Of a DNA stretch of 54,113 nucleotides, positions 34,193 through 42,480 are shown in pieces. A program made the translations under genes and the position numbers. The DNA is taken from the NCBI GenBank assembly GCA_943357175.1, contig CALRGE010000010.1:1-54113 (forward strand). Direction: 5' to 3'. The notes beneath the pieces are model-generated. The model saw only the letters and a program-made list of their open reading frames with translations. It was not told the DNA's origin and did no database searches. Every line of letters begins with the position of its first letter. Position 1 is the first letter of the stretch. Source of the stretch: Candidatus Peribacteria bacterium (GTDB taxonomy: Bacteria > Patescibacteriota > Gracilibacteria > UBA1369 > 2-02-FULL-48-14).

Positions 34193-34963
34193 ATGGCGGT
34201 CTTAATTTCGTCCGCTATGTTATTGGCTGCTTGCGACAGCAGCAATTTACAGGGAAAGTTTAGTACTACCGCAGGTAAGTCTACCCCGGCAGCTTCCAGT
34301 TCTACAACTAAAGCTACGCCTGGGTCAAAAGTTAAAGTTGCCACTGGAAGCAGTTCTAGCTCAAGCTCGAGCGAAAGTTCAAGTTCAAGCTCTAGTTCAA
34401 CGACAACTACAACAAGTACTCCAACTTTGTTGACAATCACACCATCAACAAATTCTTATAATACAATTTCATTGAGCACATATGATGCTGCAGATGAAGA
34501 TTCTCAATGGTATGCAATTGGAAAATATACCTATGCTTATTCTTCTGATGCAACAATTTGTAGTGATATTAATTTAATGTTAAATGACGGCTCGACATCT
34601 TTCCAATATCAAAGTTGGTTTGATGATGTTTTCCCTGATACAAGACTTCAATTTAGAGATTCAAGTAATACTTTTATTCAATACGTGTATCCAAAGACTA
34701 CTGGGAATGGATATTTCACAGTTAGTGGCTTAGGCCTTCCGACAACAGGTTACTTCTATGTTGAGGCAAGATCACCTGAAACAATTGATAGCAGATATAA
34801 GGATAAAAAACTGTATGTATATTTGAGCAGAATGTGTGCTGAAAAAGACGGGGAAACTTATTTATGGATGAATGATAACGGAAATAGTGAAAATGCATAT
34901 TTCAGCGCAACGGCTGATGCAGTTACAGGAATCACTGGTGGTTGGACTATGATTCAGGACTAA
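34193..34963 (+). CDS. Lipoprotein with Ser-rich linker
   Basis: 256 residues. Start MAVLISSAMLLAACDSSNLQGKF contains a good lipobox LAAC; the usual basic N-terminus is missing, so the true start may differ. After the LQG-x-F motif, a linker about residues 26-80 is almost all Ser, Thr and Ala, with a serine run near 50-65 encoded mainly by AGC and TCA/TCT codons. The folded C-terminal domain is like that of the preceding protein. A textbook terminator follows. Probably a surface lipoprotein on a flexible stalk. Confidence 0.78.
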   Translation: MAVLISSAMLLAACDSSNLQGKFSTTAGKSTPAASSSTTKATPGSKVKVATGSSSSSSSSESSSSSSSSTTTTTSTPTLLTITPSTNSYNTISLSTYDAADEDSQWYAIGKYTYAYSSDATICSDINLMLNDGSTSFQYQSWFDDVFPDTRLQFRDSSNTFIQYVYPKTTGNGYFTVSGLGLPTTGYFYVEARSPETIDSRYKDKKLYVYLSRMCAEKDGETYLWMNDNGNSENAYFSATADAVTGITGGWTMIQD

Positions 34964-34979
34964 TATTTGAGCTTTGAAG

Positions 34980-35002
34980 GCCCTCAGAAATGGGGGCTTT
35001 TT
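34980..35002 (+). terminator. Intrinsic terminator after the lipoprotein gene
   Basis: GCCCTCA (34980-34986), GAAA loop, TGGGGGC (34991-34997), then five T residues. Seven-pair stem with a stable tetraloop, 17 bases after the stop codon. Confidence 0.85.
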
Positions 35003-35027
35003 AAATTTGCAACATTGCGCTAATTGC

Positions 35028-35062
35028 GGGCTTTCGCCCTGATGCTCAAACCTTCGGTTTGA
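35028..35062 (-). terminator. Two hairpins directly after ftsE
   Basis: On the minus strand TCAAACC GAA GGTTTGA (35062-35046) begins immediately after the ftsE stop codon, and GGGC GAAA GCCC (35039-35028) follows. No long T tract, but the arrangement repeats that of other genes here. Confidence 0.5.
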
Positions 35063-35734
35063 CTAGTAAGCACCCTCATTTTCATCTCTGAAAACTTGGC
35101 CGTCGCGAATTTCTACGACTCGTTTGTGAAGTCGATTTACAAGATGTTTATTGTGAGTGGCGAAAATTATCGTTACGCCATTGATGTTTAGTTTTTCGAA
35201 AATATTTACAATTTCGTTGGCTGTTTCAGGGTCAAGATTTCCTGTTGGCTCATCTGCAATAATAAGGCGCGGCTCATGAATCAAGGCACGGGCAATTGCG
35301 ACTCTTTGTTTTTCACCTCCGGAAAGCATATACGGAAAGTGGTGCTTTGCTGTTGTGAGCTCAACCATTTCTAAAACTTCCGGTACACGTTTTTCAATTT
35401 GTGCATCTGTGTAGCCACAAACTTCCATCGCAAAAGCAATATTTTCATATGCGGTTTTTTTTGGCAGAAGCTTGTAATCCTGAAAAACTATTCCGATTTT
35501 TCTGCGGTACTCTTGAAGTGCCATCGCATTGAATTTTGTGATGTTGTAACCGTCCACAAAAATTTCGCCGTCGGTCAAACGGCTAGCTCCAATTAAGGAA
35601 TGTATTAGTGTTGTTTTACCTGCACCTGATGGCCCAATTAGTGAAAGCCATTCACCACCATTTATTTGCAGGTTTATATTATTTATAACAACATGATTTC
35701 CGAATTTTTTCGTGACGTTTTTGAACTCGATCAT
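35063..35734 (-). CDS. ftsE: Cell-division ATP-binding protein FtsE
   Basis: 223 residues from ATG 35734 (MIEFKNVTKKFGNH). ABC ATPase that, with FtsX, controls peptidoglycan hydrolases during division. Walker A GPSGAGKTTL, Q-loop IVFQDYKLLPKKT (FtsE-type), signature LSGGEKQRVAIARAL, Walker B RLIIADEPTGNLD, H-loop FATHNKHL. A longer frame upstream is unlikely because it would cross the divergent promoter. The normal partner ftsX is absent on either side; hairpins end the transcript just after the stop. The start is divergent to the SLH gene. Confidence 0.93.
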   Translation of the reverse strand: MIEFKNVTKKFGNHVVINNINLQINGGEWLSLIGPSGAGKTTLIHSLIGASRLTDGEIFVDGYNITKFNAMALQEYRRKIGIVFQDYKLLPKKTAYENIAFAMEVCGYTDAQIEKRVPEVLEMVELTTAKHHFPYMLSGGEKQRVAIARALIHEPRLIIADEPTGNLDPETANEIVNIFEKLNINGVTIIFATHNKHLVNRLHKRVVEIRDGQVFRDENEGAY

Positions 35735-35756
35735 AAGCCTAGTGTATAATAGGCAC
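35721..35756. promoter_or_regulatory. Divergent promoter between ftsE and the SLH gene
   Basis: Plus strand: TTGAAC (35721-35726), 18-base spacer, TATAAT (35745-35750), six bases, ATG 35757. On the minus strand the overlapping TATTAT (35751-35746) lies 11 bases before the ftsE ATG. One near-symmetric -10 may serve both genes. Confidence 0.55.
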
Positions 35757-37436
35757 ATGAGATTTTCCATGCGGATATTTGCGGCAATGATTATGGTGAG
35801 TTTTTTTAGTGTAGCCACCGCATTCGCGGTGGTGGACGTAGACTCAAATGAACTTCAAAGTGCAATTTCAATAATATTTCCAGATACAGATTTAATTCCG
35901 CAACCGAGCGGATATGAAAAATTTACTCTGCAATCAAAAGGTGGAAGTGAGAACGGTATTTATGCAATTTATGAGGCTAAACTTTCTTCGAATTTCGCAA
36001 TAAAAGATGAATTGCCAAGATTAAAATTGAGCGCTTATTCTTATGCAAATCAAGATGCGGCTTTGGCGGCATTTAAATCGATTAGAAATTATGGATCATT
36101 TGTAAACGGTCAAAAAAATATTGTTTTAGAAGATGATAGAAATATTTTTTATCAGAGTATACCTGGCCCTGGTGCTGATATTTTTGGTGGGATTCTTACG
36201 GAAGATAATTCCATTCACATGCTGCACATGAACGGAAATATTTTGTTTCATGCCAGTATTTACAGAAACAGTGGAGAATATTATCGCCCGAATGTTGACG
36301 CGTTTTTTTCTTTAGAAAGTGATACTGAACAAATTAAAGAAATCTTCGATAAAAGTTTTGCTTTTATGAAATTGGGTTTAGGCGTTTTATATCAACCTAG
36401 CAGCAGTGATTACTCTGCAATTAGTGAAAAAAGCTCTGTGAATTTAAGTGAATTTTATTCGATTCCAAAAAATGGTGCGCTCAATTTTGAGATGTATATA
36501 AATGATCCAAGTTCTGCTGTTGGAACAGTTTTTGATTCTTCCGGAATTTCTACTGCTACTGAAGGTGATATATATTTATATGTAAATAAAGACGGAAATT
36601 TAATGGCCGGTATTTATGCTCCAAATTTTGATTCAGGCTGCGAAATGGAAGCAGGCTGGTATAGAATTACAAGTTCAGAAACCTTGAGTCCTTACGAGTG
36701 GAATAGTATTTCTCTTCACTATGGTGTGCTTGGATTTTCTGTTTCTATAAATGGAAGAGTTAGTGCTTCTTGTGATGTTTCTCAAGGAAGATCTTCAAAT
36801 AATTTATACTTTGGAGACTTTCCTGATGACACGATTTACGAGTCGATGAGCGGCTACATTCAGAACCTAAAAATGAATACAGATAAAATTGAGGATGGAA
36901 CAAGTTGGGATGACGTTCTTAGTAATCAAATTTTTCTTGATCTCTCAAATAATGATCCTGATGTGGATATTTTTCAGTACCTCAAATCCAATGGCATTAT
37001 GAATGGTAGCGAAGGTAATTTACGACCAGATGAATTTTTGAACCGTGCGGAAATGGTGAAGATTTTGTTAAAGGCATATGGTCACACAGCTGAAGATGGG
37101 GAGTTCCCGTTTGTGGATACAGCACAGGACGCCTGGTATGCAAAATATTTAGCGACCGCCTATAAAATTGGAATTATTAAGGGCAATCAATACGGTCAAT
37201 TTTTACCTGGACATGAAATAAATCGTGCCGAATTTTTCACAATTTTATATAGAATTAGCGGCGGGAGAAAAATTAATTATGGCGGAGAATATTCTGATGT
37301 TAATGATAAAGATTGGTATGTGACGGCAGCAGCTTTTGCGGCTTCAAATAAGCTTGTCACGAGCACTGCTTTTGATGCTTCAGCAACCGTTTCACGCAGA
37401 GATGCAGCGAGAGCAATTTACGCACTCATAAAATGA
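35757..37436 (+). CDS. S-layer homology (SLH) surface protein with a LamG-like middle domain
   Basis: 559 residues from ATG 35757, chosen because TATAAT is six bases upstream and the protein then starts with a good signal peptide (MRFSMRIFAAMIMVSFFSVATAFA). Residues about 30-215 are an N-terminal domain without known family; about 225-380 have strand patterns like a concanavalin/LamG fold (WNSISLHYGVLGFSVSINGR). Three SLH repeats follow at about 400-445 (YLKSNGIMNGSEGNLRPDEF), 450-505 (AYKIGIIKGNQYGQFLPGHE) and 510-559. It likely attaches to a secondary cell-wall polymer. Its stop overlaps the recombinase start by four bases. Confidence 0.88.
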   Translation: MRFSMRIFAAMIMVSFFSVATAFAVVDVDSNELQSAISIIFPDTDLIPQPSGYEKFTLQSKGGSENGIYAIYEAKLSSNFAIKDELPRLKLSAYSYANQDAALAAFKSIRNYGSFVNGQKNIVLEDDRNIFYQSIPGPGADIFGGILTEDNSIHMLHMNGNILFHASIYRNSGEYYRPNVDAFFSLESDTEQIKEIFDKSFAFMKLGLGVLYQPSSSDYSAISEKSSVNLSEFYSIPKNGALNFEMYINDPSSAVGTVFDSSGISTATEGDIYLYVNKDGNLMAGIYAPNFDSGCEMEAGWYRITSSETLSPYEWNSISLHYGVLGFSVSINGRVSASCDVSQGRSSNNLYFGDFPDDTIYESMSGYIQNLKMNTDKIEDGTSWDDVLSNQIFLDLSNNDPDVDIFQYLKSNGIMNGSEGNLRPDEFLNRAEMVKILLKAYGHTAEDGEFPFVDTAQDAWYAKYLATAYKIGIIKGNQYGQFLPGHEINRAEFFTILYRISGGRKINYGGEYSDVNDKDWYVTAAAFAASNKLVTSTAFDASATVSRRDAARAIYALIK

Positions 37437-38368
37437 TTTCTGAAACTCAAAAATTGATCTCGAAATTTCTTGAACATGTTGAGATTTCAAAAAATCAGTC
37501 GCGGAAAACTGTAGAAAACTATCATCATTATTTGCAAAGATTTATCGAGTTTGTCGGCGATAAAAAAATGGACGAATTGAGCGTTGATGACGTGCATTCT
37601 TTTCAGGTTTTTCTGAATCGATACAAAGATTTACATGGACATAATCTCAGCCCAAAAACTCAGAATTTTCACTTGATTGCGTTGCGCGCTTTTTTGAAAT
37701 TTTTGGTTCGACAAGATGTGCCCTGCCTAGCACCCGAGAAAATCGATCTGAAAAAAATCGGTGAAAGAATTATTGATTTTATCACACGAGAAGAAGTTGA
37801 AAGATTGTTCGCCGCCATCGATATTTCTAAGCGTGTTGGCTTGCGCGATCGTGCGATTTTAGAGACTTTATATTCGACGGGACTTCGAGTTAGTGAGCTA
37901 GTTAGTTTGAATCGTGCACAGGTTGATTTGGAGCGCCGTGAGTTCACAATTCGTGGAAAAGGCCAGAAGCCTCGAATCGTTTTTTTGTCGGAACGATGCG
38001 TGAAATGGATTCGATTATATTTGGCGGATCGTGCTGATAATTGGGAGCCGCTTTTTGTGAGTACGGGGCGAAGTCGTGATTCGGATGAGCTTGGGCTAGG
38101 TACTAGCGGTGCGCTGGGAGAAAAGAGAAGACTTACCGCCTACACAATTCAAGAAAATGTACGTCGTGCCGCGCGCATGGCCGGAATCGGGAAAAAAGTT
38201 ACACCTCACGTGATTCGACATTCATTCGCGACTGACTTACTTCACAACGGCGCCGACATTCGCGCTGTTCAAGAAATGCTCGGCCACGCTTCAATCACGA
38301 CAACACAAATTTACACACACAGCACTAATGCGAGGCTGCGAGAAGTGCATGAGAGGTTTCATAAGTAG
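37433..38368 (+). CDS. Tyrosine recombinase of the XerC/XerD type
   Basis: 311 residues. N-terminal SAM-like core-binding domain (FLEHVEISKNQSRKTVENYH) and C-terminal catalytic domain with Arg in YSTGLRVSELVSL, Lys in GKGQKPRIVF, HVIRHSFATDLL (His-x2-Arg), LGHASITTTQIYTH with His and the nucleophilic Tyr. All six catalytic positions are present. Probably resolves chromosome dimers at dif, or acts as an integrase. ATGA overlap with the SLH gene is odd and implies co-translation. Its only linkage to mobile DNA here is the HNH gene 0.4 kb downstream. Confidence 0.9.
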   Translation: MISETQKLISKFLEHVEISKNQSRKTVENYHHYLQRFIEFVGDKKMDELSVDDVHSFQVFLNRYKDLHGHNLSPKTQNFHLIALRAFLKFLVRQDVPCLAPEKIDLKKIGERIIDFITREEVERLFAAIDISKRVGLRDRAILETLYSTGLRVSELVSLNRAQVDLERREFTIRGKGQKPRIVFLSERCVKWIRLYLADRADNWEPLFVSTGRSRDSDELGLGTSGALGEKRRLTAYTIQENVRRAARMAGIGKKVTPHVIRHSFATDLLHNGADIRAVQEMLGHASITTTQIYTHSTNARLREVHERFHK

Positions 38369-38427
38369 GATAGCTAAGTAAGGCACAAGTCTGTATTTTA
38401 TTACTGACTAACATTTAAAAAAGAAAA

Positions 38428-38694
38428 ATGGATAAAATTCTTATACTCATACAAGCAGCGATTACTCTGTATTTTGTAGTTCATGCTTGTTTTGTTTACT
38501 ATAAAATTTACGTCCAGAAGAAAGTGGAACTTAGTAAGTATGAAAAAGTTGTCAAATTCGTCGGTCCTATCCTAGCAGTATTGGCTGCCTTAAATTACTA
38601 TCAGGGTTATAAGAGTCAGGAAGATGCAGATCTTTATGACCAAATCTTATACGAAGAACAGAGCAATTATGAAGATCAAAATTACGACTACTAA
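38428..38694 (+). CDS. Small membrane protein
   Basis: 88 residues with two membrane segments, about 4-26 (ILILIQAAITLYFVVHACFV) and 43-60 (VVKFVGPILAVLAALNYY), a short basic loop between them and an acidic, Tyr-rich tail (EEQSNYEDQNYDY). No family recognised. It lies 59 bases after the recombinase gene on the same strand. Confidence 0.6.
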   Translation: MDKILILIQAAITLYFVVHACFVYYKIYVQKKVELSKYEKVVKFVGPILAVLAALNYYQGYKSQEDADLYDQILYEEQSNYEDQNYDY

Positions 38695-38776
38695 TTGTAA
38701 TCTGGCAATAGCACAGACAATTCAGGAAAATGTTCTCCACCAACATGGCCGGAAGCGGAAAAAAATCATGCTCCAT

Positions 38777-39565
38777 TTACCTTTGAAATCTTTTCTCCCT
38801 CACCTTCAAGTTAATCGCATGAGCAATCTCGTGGTGTTCTCTGCAGAGTGGTGCAAGGTAATTCGGGTCGTGCTTGTGGGAAAGCGCGAATGTTTGGGTG
38901 TGATGAATTACTTCAGATGGTTTAAAACAGGTGGAAATTGAGCATTTCGTTCCATACTCCTTCTCCATCAGTCTTTCTGTTTTCACCGGAACAGCGCGTG
39001 AACTTGCAGGTCCAACCGGCATTGCTTTCTCTTCTGCAATTTCAAGTTCGCGTTTGTTAAGCGCTGCTAGAATAATCTCGTTGATATTAATTCCTTTTTC
39101 TTGAAGCTCTGCAAGTCTAAGTTTTACTTCATCATTCAAGTGCACGTGCACGGATTTAGCTTCAATTTCTGGCTTATCTGAGCCATTCTGCTTTTCATCT
39201 CTAACGAAAGTTTCGATAGCTCTGTTACTTAAAATCCTAGCAGCATTCACAAGTTTCTCTTCATTTTCAGGTGTTGCAATTGCCGCAATTCTAAGTAGTT
39301 TATTAATACTAACTTCTCCTGTTACAAGTGCCGCGTGAAGGCTTGGTAATTCTTCAAACTTCTTGTCTAAATTGAGAGCTCTACGAACTTGTTCTTCAGA
39401 TAATCCGCCGAATTTAAAAGCAAACTCGAAGATTGAGCTACAGTTTTTCTTCTCGTACAACTTTCTACGATTCACTTCAGGCAAAAGCCCAATGAAAAGT
39501 TGCCTCCAATGCATTGCACTTTTACCAAATAAAACTGCTTTTTCCAATAGTTCTTTATCATTCAT
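38777..39565 (-). CDS. HNH endonuclease-domain protein
   Basis: 262 residues. N-terminal and central regions are helical (GGLSEEQVRRALNLDKKFEE, EVKLRLAELQEKGININEI), similar in layout to DUF222-type HNH proteins. The C-terminal 50 residues form the nuclease: CSISTC, EVIHHTQTFALSHKHDP, LAPLCREHHEIAH, with zinc cysteines and HNH histidines. May be a nicking or restriction-like enzyme or part of a mobile unit; no intron or intein context is visible. Single gene. Confidence 0.85.
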   Translation of the reverse strand: MNDKELLEKAVLFGKSAMHWRQLFIGLLPEVNRRKLYEKKNCSSIFEFAFKFGGLSEEQVRRALNLDKKFEELPSLHAALVTGEVSINKLLRIAAIATPENEEKLVNAARILSNRAIETFVRDEKQNGSDKPEIEAKSVHVHLNDEVKLRLAELQEKGININEIILAALNKRELEIAEEKAMPVGPASSRAVPVKTERLMEKEYGTKCSISTCFKPSEVIHHTQTFALSHKHDPNYLAPLCREHHEIAHAINLKVREKRFQR

Positions 39566-39600
39566 ATTTAGTGAGTTAAGGTTTATTTATACTAACAAAA

Positions 39601-39654
39601 ACCCACGCATTTAACAGATCAAAATGCCAATTTCAGCTGGACATTTGCGTGGGT
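39601..39654. repeat. Long stem-loop between the HNH gene and dgt
   Basis: ACCCACGCA (39601-39609) pairs with TGCGTGGGT (39646-39654); inside, AAATG-CC pairs with GG-A-CATTT with one bulged A. A two-part stem of about 15 pairs with a 10-base loop. May be a terminator for the minus-strand neighbours, a small RNA or a recombination site. Confidence 0.5.
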
Positions 39655-39698
39655 GAGTATGTACTAAATTTTCTGGCGAAATTACCACAGAATCGTAG

Positions 39699-39726
39699 TT
39701 GCTCGTTTGTAAAAATCTGGTAGGAT
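39699..39726 (+). promoter_or_regulatory. Promoter for a leaderless dgt mRNA
   Basis: TTGCTC (39699-39704), 16-base spacer, TAGGAT (39721-39726), then six bases to ATG 39733. Confidence 0.5.
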
Positions 39727-39732
39727 TCGATC

Positions 39733-40872
39733 ATGATCCTCTCAAAAACTCAGCTGGAGATAAACGAGATGAAGGTGCTTGCGCCGTACGCTGTGCACAA
39801 ATCGAAAGGACGAAAACATCCTGACCATGATGACCAGCAGCGACTTCCATTTCAGAAAGATCGAGATAGAATTATTCATTCGCGTGCGTTCCGAAGATTG
39901 AAAGATAAAACACAGGTTTTTGTCGCACATCATGGAGATCACGTTAGAAATAGACTCACACATTCGCTTGAAGTTGCACAGATTTCGAAGGGCATTGCTA
40001 GGTCACTCGGGCTGAATGAAGATTTGGCTGAATCGATTGCATTGGCGCACGACTTGGGACATCCACCTTTTGGGCATGCGGGCGAGTTTGCATTGCATGA
40101 GGTTTTAACTGAGTATGGATTTGAATTTGAACACAATGATCAGAGCGTAAGAACTGTTGAGGAACTTGAAAAAGTGTACCCGAATTTTGTGGGGCTGAAC
40201 CTGAGTATTGAGGTGATTGAAGGTATGATGAAACACCACACAAGTTGGGATAATCCGAAACATGCCGGAGCGGTGAGGCCGAGTTTGGAGGCACAGGTTG
40301 TGAATATGGGTGATGAAATTGCGTATCAAAATCATGATGTTGATGACGGACTGCGGTCGGGAATTTTTACAGAGGAAGATTTGGCTGAACTCGCGTTATG
40401 GAAGATGGCGGCGGAACTAACAGAAAAGCAGTATGGAGTGATTGAAGATGCGAAAATTCGATGGGCTCGAACTATCAGCAAAATGATTGGAATAATGGTG
40501 ACTGACATTTTGGTTGAGACTAGCGAGCGACTTGCCGAGAAGAAAATTACTACTCTGGCTGACGTTTATGCGTGCGGAGAAAGTTTAGTTGGATTCTCAG
40601 TCGAATTGAAAGAAGCAAACCGCGCATTGAAGGAATTTTTGATGGCGAGGTTTTATAATAATCCGGACATTGTTGCTCCAATGCAAAAGGGCCAAGATAT
40701 TATAAAGAGGCTTTTCAAGCATTACATGGAAAAACCTGAAGATTTACCTAGGCTTCAGGCGGAGAAAAGTCAGGCCTTGGCAGAGAAGGAGCGGGTGCTG
40801 TTTTTACGGGACTACTTGGCTGGGATGACGGACCGCTTTGCTGAGTTGGCGTCTGAGCTACTGCCAAACTAG
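39733..40872 (+). CDS. dgt: Deoxyguanosinetriphosphate triphosphohydrolase-like protein (dGTPase)
   Basis: 379 residues. HD-domain enzyme releasing triphosphate from dNTPs, balancing the dNTP pool. HD motifs: HSRAFRRLKDKTQVF, RNRLTHSLEVAQISKGIARSL with the first His, ALAHDLGHPPFGHAGE with the HD pair, and YQNHDVDDGLRSG with the final Asp. The C-terminal dGTPase inhibition-like domain completes it. The end overlaps the convergent prsW-like gene by 125 bases. NrdR lies just beyond, so two nucleotide-pool regulators are close together. Confidence 0.94.
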   Translation: MILSKTQLEINEMKVLAPYAVHKSKGRKHPDHDDQQRLPFQKDRDRIIHSRAFRRLKDKTQVFVAHHGDHVRNRLTHSLEVAQISKGIARSLGLNEDLAESIALAHDLGHPPFGHAGEFALHEVLTEYGFEFEHNDQSVRTVEELEKVYPNFVGLNLSIEVIEGMMKHHTSWDNPKHAGAVRPSLEAQVVNMGDEIAYQNHDVDDGLRSGIFTEEDLAELALWKMAAELTEKQYGVIEDAKIRWARTISKMIGIMVTDILVETSERLAEKKITTLADVYACGESLVGFSVELKEANRALKEFLMARFYNNPDIVAPMQKGQDIIKRLFKHYMEKPEDLPRLQAEKSQALAEKERVLFLRDYLAGMTDRFAELASELLPN

Positions 40873-41998
40873 GTTTTTTTTCATTAAGCATGTCCATAAG
40901 GATTTTTTGGCGAACTAGGTTTCTGAGAGTTTTGTCATTTTTCTTGTCGTCGTCTGATTTGAAAATTGAACCGAAGGAATCTTCAAGTTTTGAAAGCTTA
41001 GTGCTATCCATAGCTTTTGCCTGGAAAAGTTGAACGACTTTGTTGTCCGGATCACGCATCAAAAGGCGTTGGCAAATGTCGATAACATCTTGATATCGGC
41101 CTTCATTTGTCCACATTCCCAAAAGTTCAATCACAACATCTTCATCTTTTTTATTCATTGAAGATGCTCTCTCCATTCCAGAAAATGCAATCGCTCCGGC
41201 TTTGTGCGCCATCAAATATAAAAGGAAGGCGAGCCCGGCAAAAACTATTCCTATAACCGGCGCTAAAACTGAAAATTCTAGGAAGAAGTCGTATGCCGCG
41301 TGACCGACCATTACGATCAAAAGTCCTTTGAACATTGTTAACTCTTTATATGTGTCTGCTTCATTTAAACCAAGAATTTTAGACATAAAACTCACGAATG
41401 GCGCCTTCTCACCCAACCATAATTTTTGTTGCAAAATTGGATTTGCAAATTTGGCGATACCAAAATAGTAACCATAAATTCCTGAGAAAATCATGTGCGC
41501 GGCAACGGTAAAAATTGATCTAAAAACGAGTGGGAAAAGTAGACCTACGAAGCCGCTGGACTGCCAGATAAAATAAAAATAGAAAATATTTTCTGTGAAG
41601 GCGAATCCGAGACCGGCGAGAATTGAATATTTTAGTGCGTCTCCAACAGTGTGAATTCCGATTTTGGTTTTATCAATAATTCTCACAACTCCGCTCTTTG
41701 CCACTTCTTCAACAATTCCAACAACAAGCAGAGTTAAAATAGCCACCGTATGAACTTGTGAGAAGTTTTTATTGATTACCGAATATATGTCGTATTGTGG
41801 ATAAATCGCCCAAATATAATCGAGAAACATAATCGGAGTCACCGTGAGCGTCCCCAAAAAGAAGGCTAAGAAAAGTGTCCAAAAAGAAGTCCTACGACCC
41901 TTAAAAATGATTACAGACCAAATTATAGCGGGAAGTGCCGCTAAAAAAATTACTATTACGAGTTGGCGGATCTGGTCATTGCTTAAATTTTCGAACAT
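40748..41998 (-). CDS. prsW: PrsW-family intramembrane protease
   Basis: 416 residues, about eight membrane helices. Glutamic-type membrane protease motifs: GIVEEVAKSGVV (EExxK), GFAFTENIFYF (FxxxE), AAHMIFSGIYGY and VGHAAYDFFLEF (His and Asp). PrsW enzymes cut anti-sigma factors or other membrane proteins. A soluble C-terminal region of about 130 residues has TPR-like helices (YQDVIDICQRLLMRDPDNK) and a Pro/Ser-rich tail that is coded across dgt on the other strand. Divergent to nrdR. Confidence 0.88.
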   Translation of the reverse strand: MFENLSNDQIRQLVIVIFLAALPAIIWSVIIFKGRRTSFWTLFLAFFLGTLTVTPIMFLDYIWAIYPQYDIYSVINKNFSQVHTVAILTLLVVGIVEEVAKSGVVRIIDKTKIGIHTVGDALKYSILAGLGFAFTENIFYFYFIWQSSGFVGLLFPLVFRSIFTVAAHMIFSGIYGYYFGIAKFANPILQQKLWLGEKAPFVSFMSKILGLNEADTYKELTMFKGLLIVMVGHAAYDFFLEFSVLAPVIGIVFAGLAFLLYLMAHKAGAIAFSGMERASSMNKKDEDVVIELLGMWTNEGRYQDVIDICQRLLMRDPDNKVVQLFQAKAMDSTKLSKLEDSFGSIFKSDDDKKNDKTLRNLVRQKILMDMLNEKKPSLAVAQTPTQQSGPSSQPSSPVKTAPAPSLPRPDFSPPEA

Positions 41999-42030
41999 CT
42001 TTATTATTGGTGTGTCCCCTTTAGATTAGA

Positions 42031-42480
42031 ATGATTTGTTCAAAATGTAAACATGACGATACGCGTGTTGTTGATTCGAGAGAATCGGCGGACGGTCGTT
42101 CAATACGTCGACGCCGTGAATGTGAAAAATGCAATTTCCGTTTCACGACTTTTGAAACTATGGAAACCACGAATTTTGTTGTGGTTAAAAAAGATGGTTC
42201 ACGTGAAACATATGACCGTAGTAAAGTTGAACGTGGAATTTGGCGCGCATGTGAAAAAAGACCGGTTTCTCAAAAACAAGTCGATGAAATTTTAAGCAAA
42301 CTAGAAGAAGTTTGGAGCGGTGTTGGTAAAGAAGTTGCGGGTGAAGTGATTGGCCGTGACGTTATGCATTCCCTAAAAGTTCTCGATGAAGTTGCATACA
42401 TCAGATTTGCGAGCGTTTACCGCCAGTTTAAAGATGTTGAAAGCTTCAAAGAGGAGCTTCAGAAACTTTTGGAGAAGTAG
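42031..42480 (+). CDS. nrdR: Transcriptional repressor NrdR
   Basis: 149 residues. Represses ribonucleotide reductase genes in response to ATP/dATP. Zinc ribbon Cys3/Cys6 and Cys31/Cys34 (MICSKC ... CEKC) with RVVDSRESADGRSIRRRR, then an ATP-cone domain (VVKKDGSRETYDRSKVERGI). Complete length. TAGATT lies three to four bases before the ATG. Its last 35 bases overlap the convergent sigma-factor gene. Confidence 0.96.
   Translation: MICSKCKHDDTRVVDSRESADGRSIRRRRECEKCNFRFTTFETMETTNFVVVKKDGSRETYDRSKVERGIWRACEKRPVSQKQVDEILSKLEEVWSGVGKEVAGEVIGRDVMHSLKVLDEVAYIRFASVYRQFKDVESFKEELQKLLEK

Noticed and set aside
35712-35756. Upstream extension of the SLH protein
   Set aside because: It would cross the divergent promoter and precede a good signal peptide; ATG 35757 has TATAAT six bases upstream.
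38777-39565. HNH gene as part of a group I/II intron or an insertion sequence
   Set aside because: No intron core, no terminal inverted repeats and no target duplication were seen.
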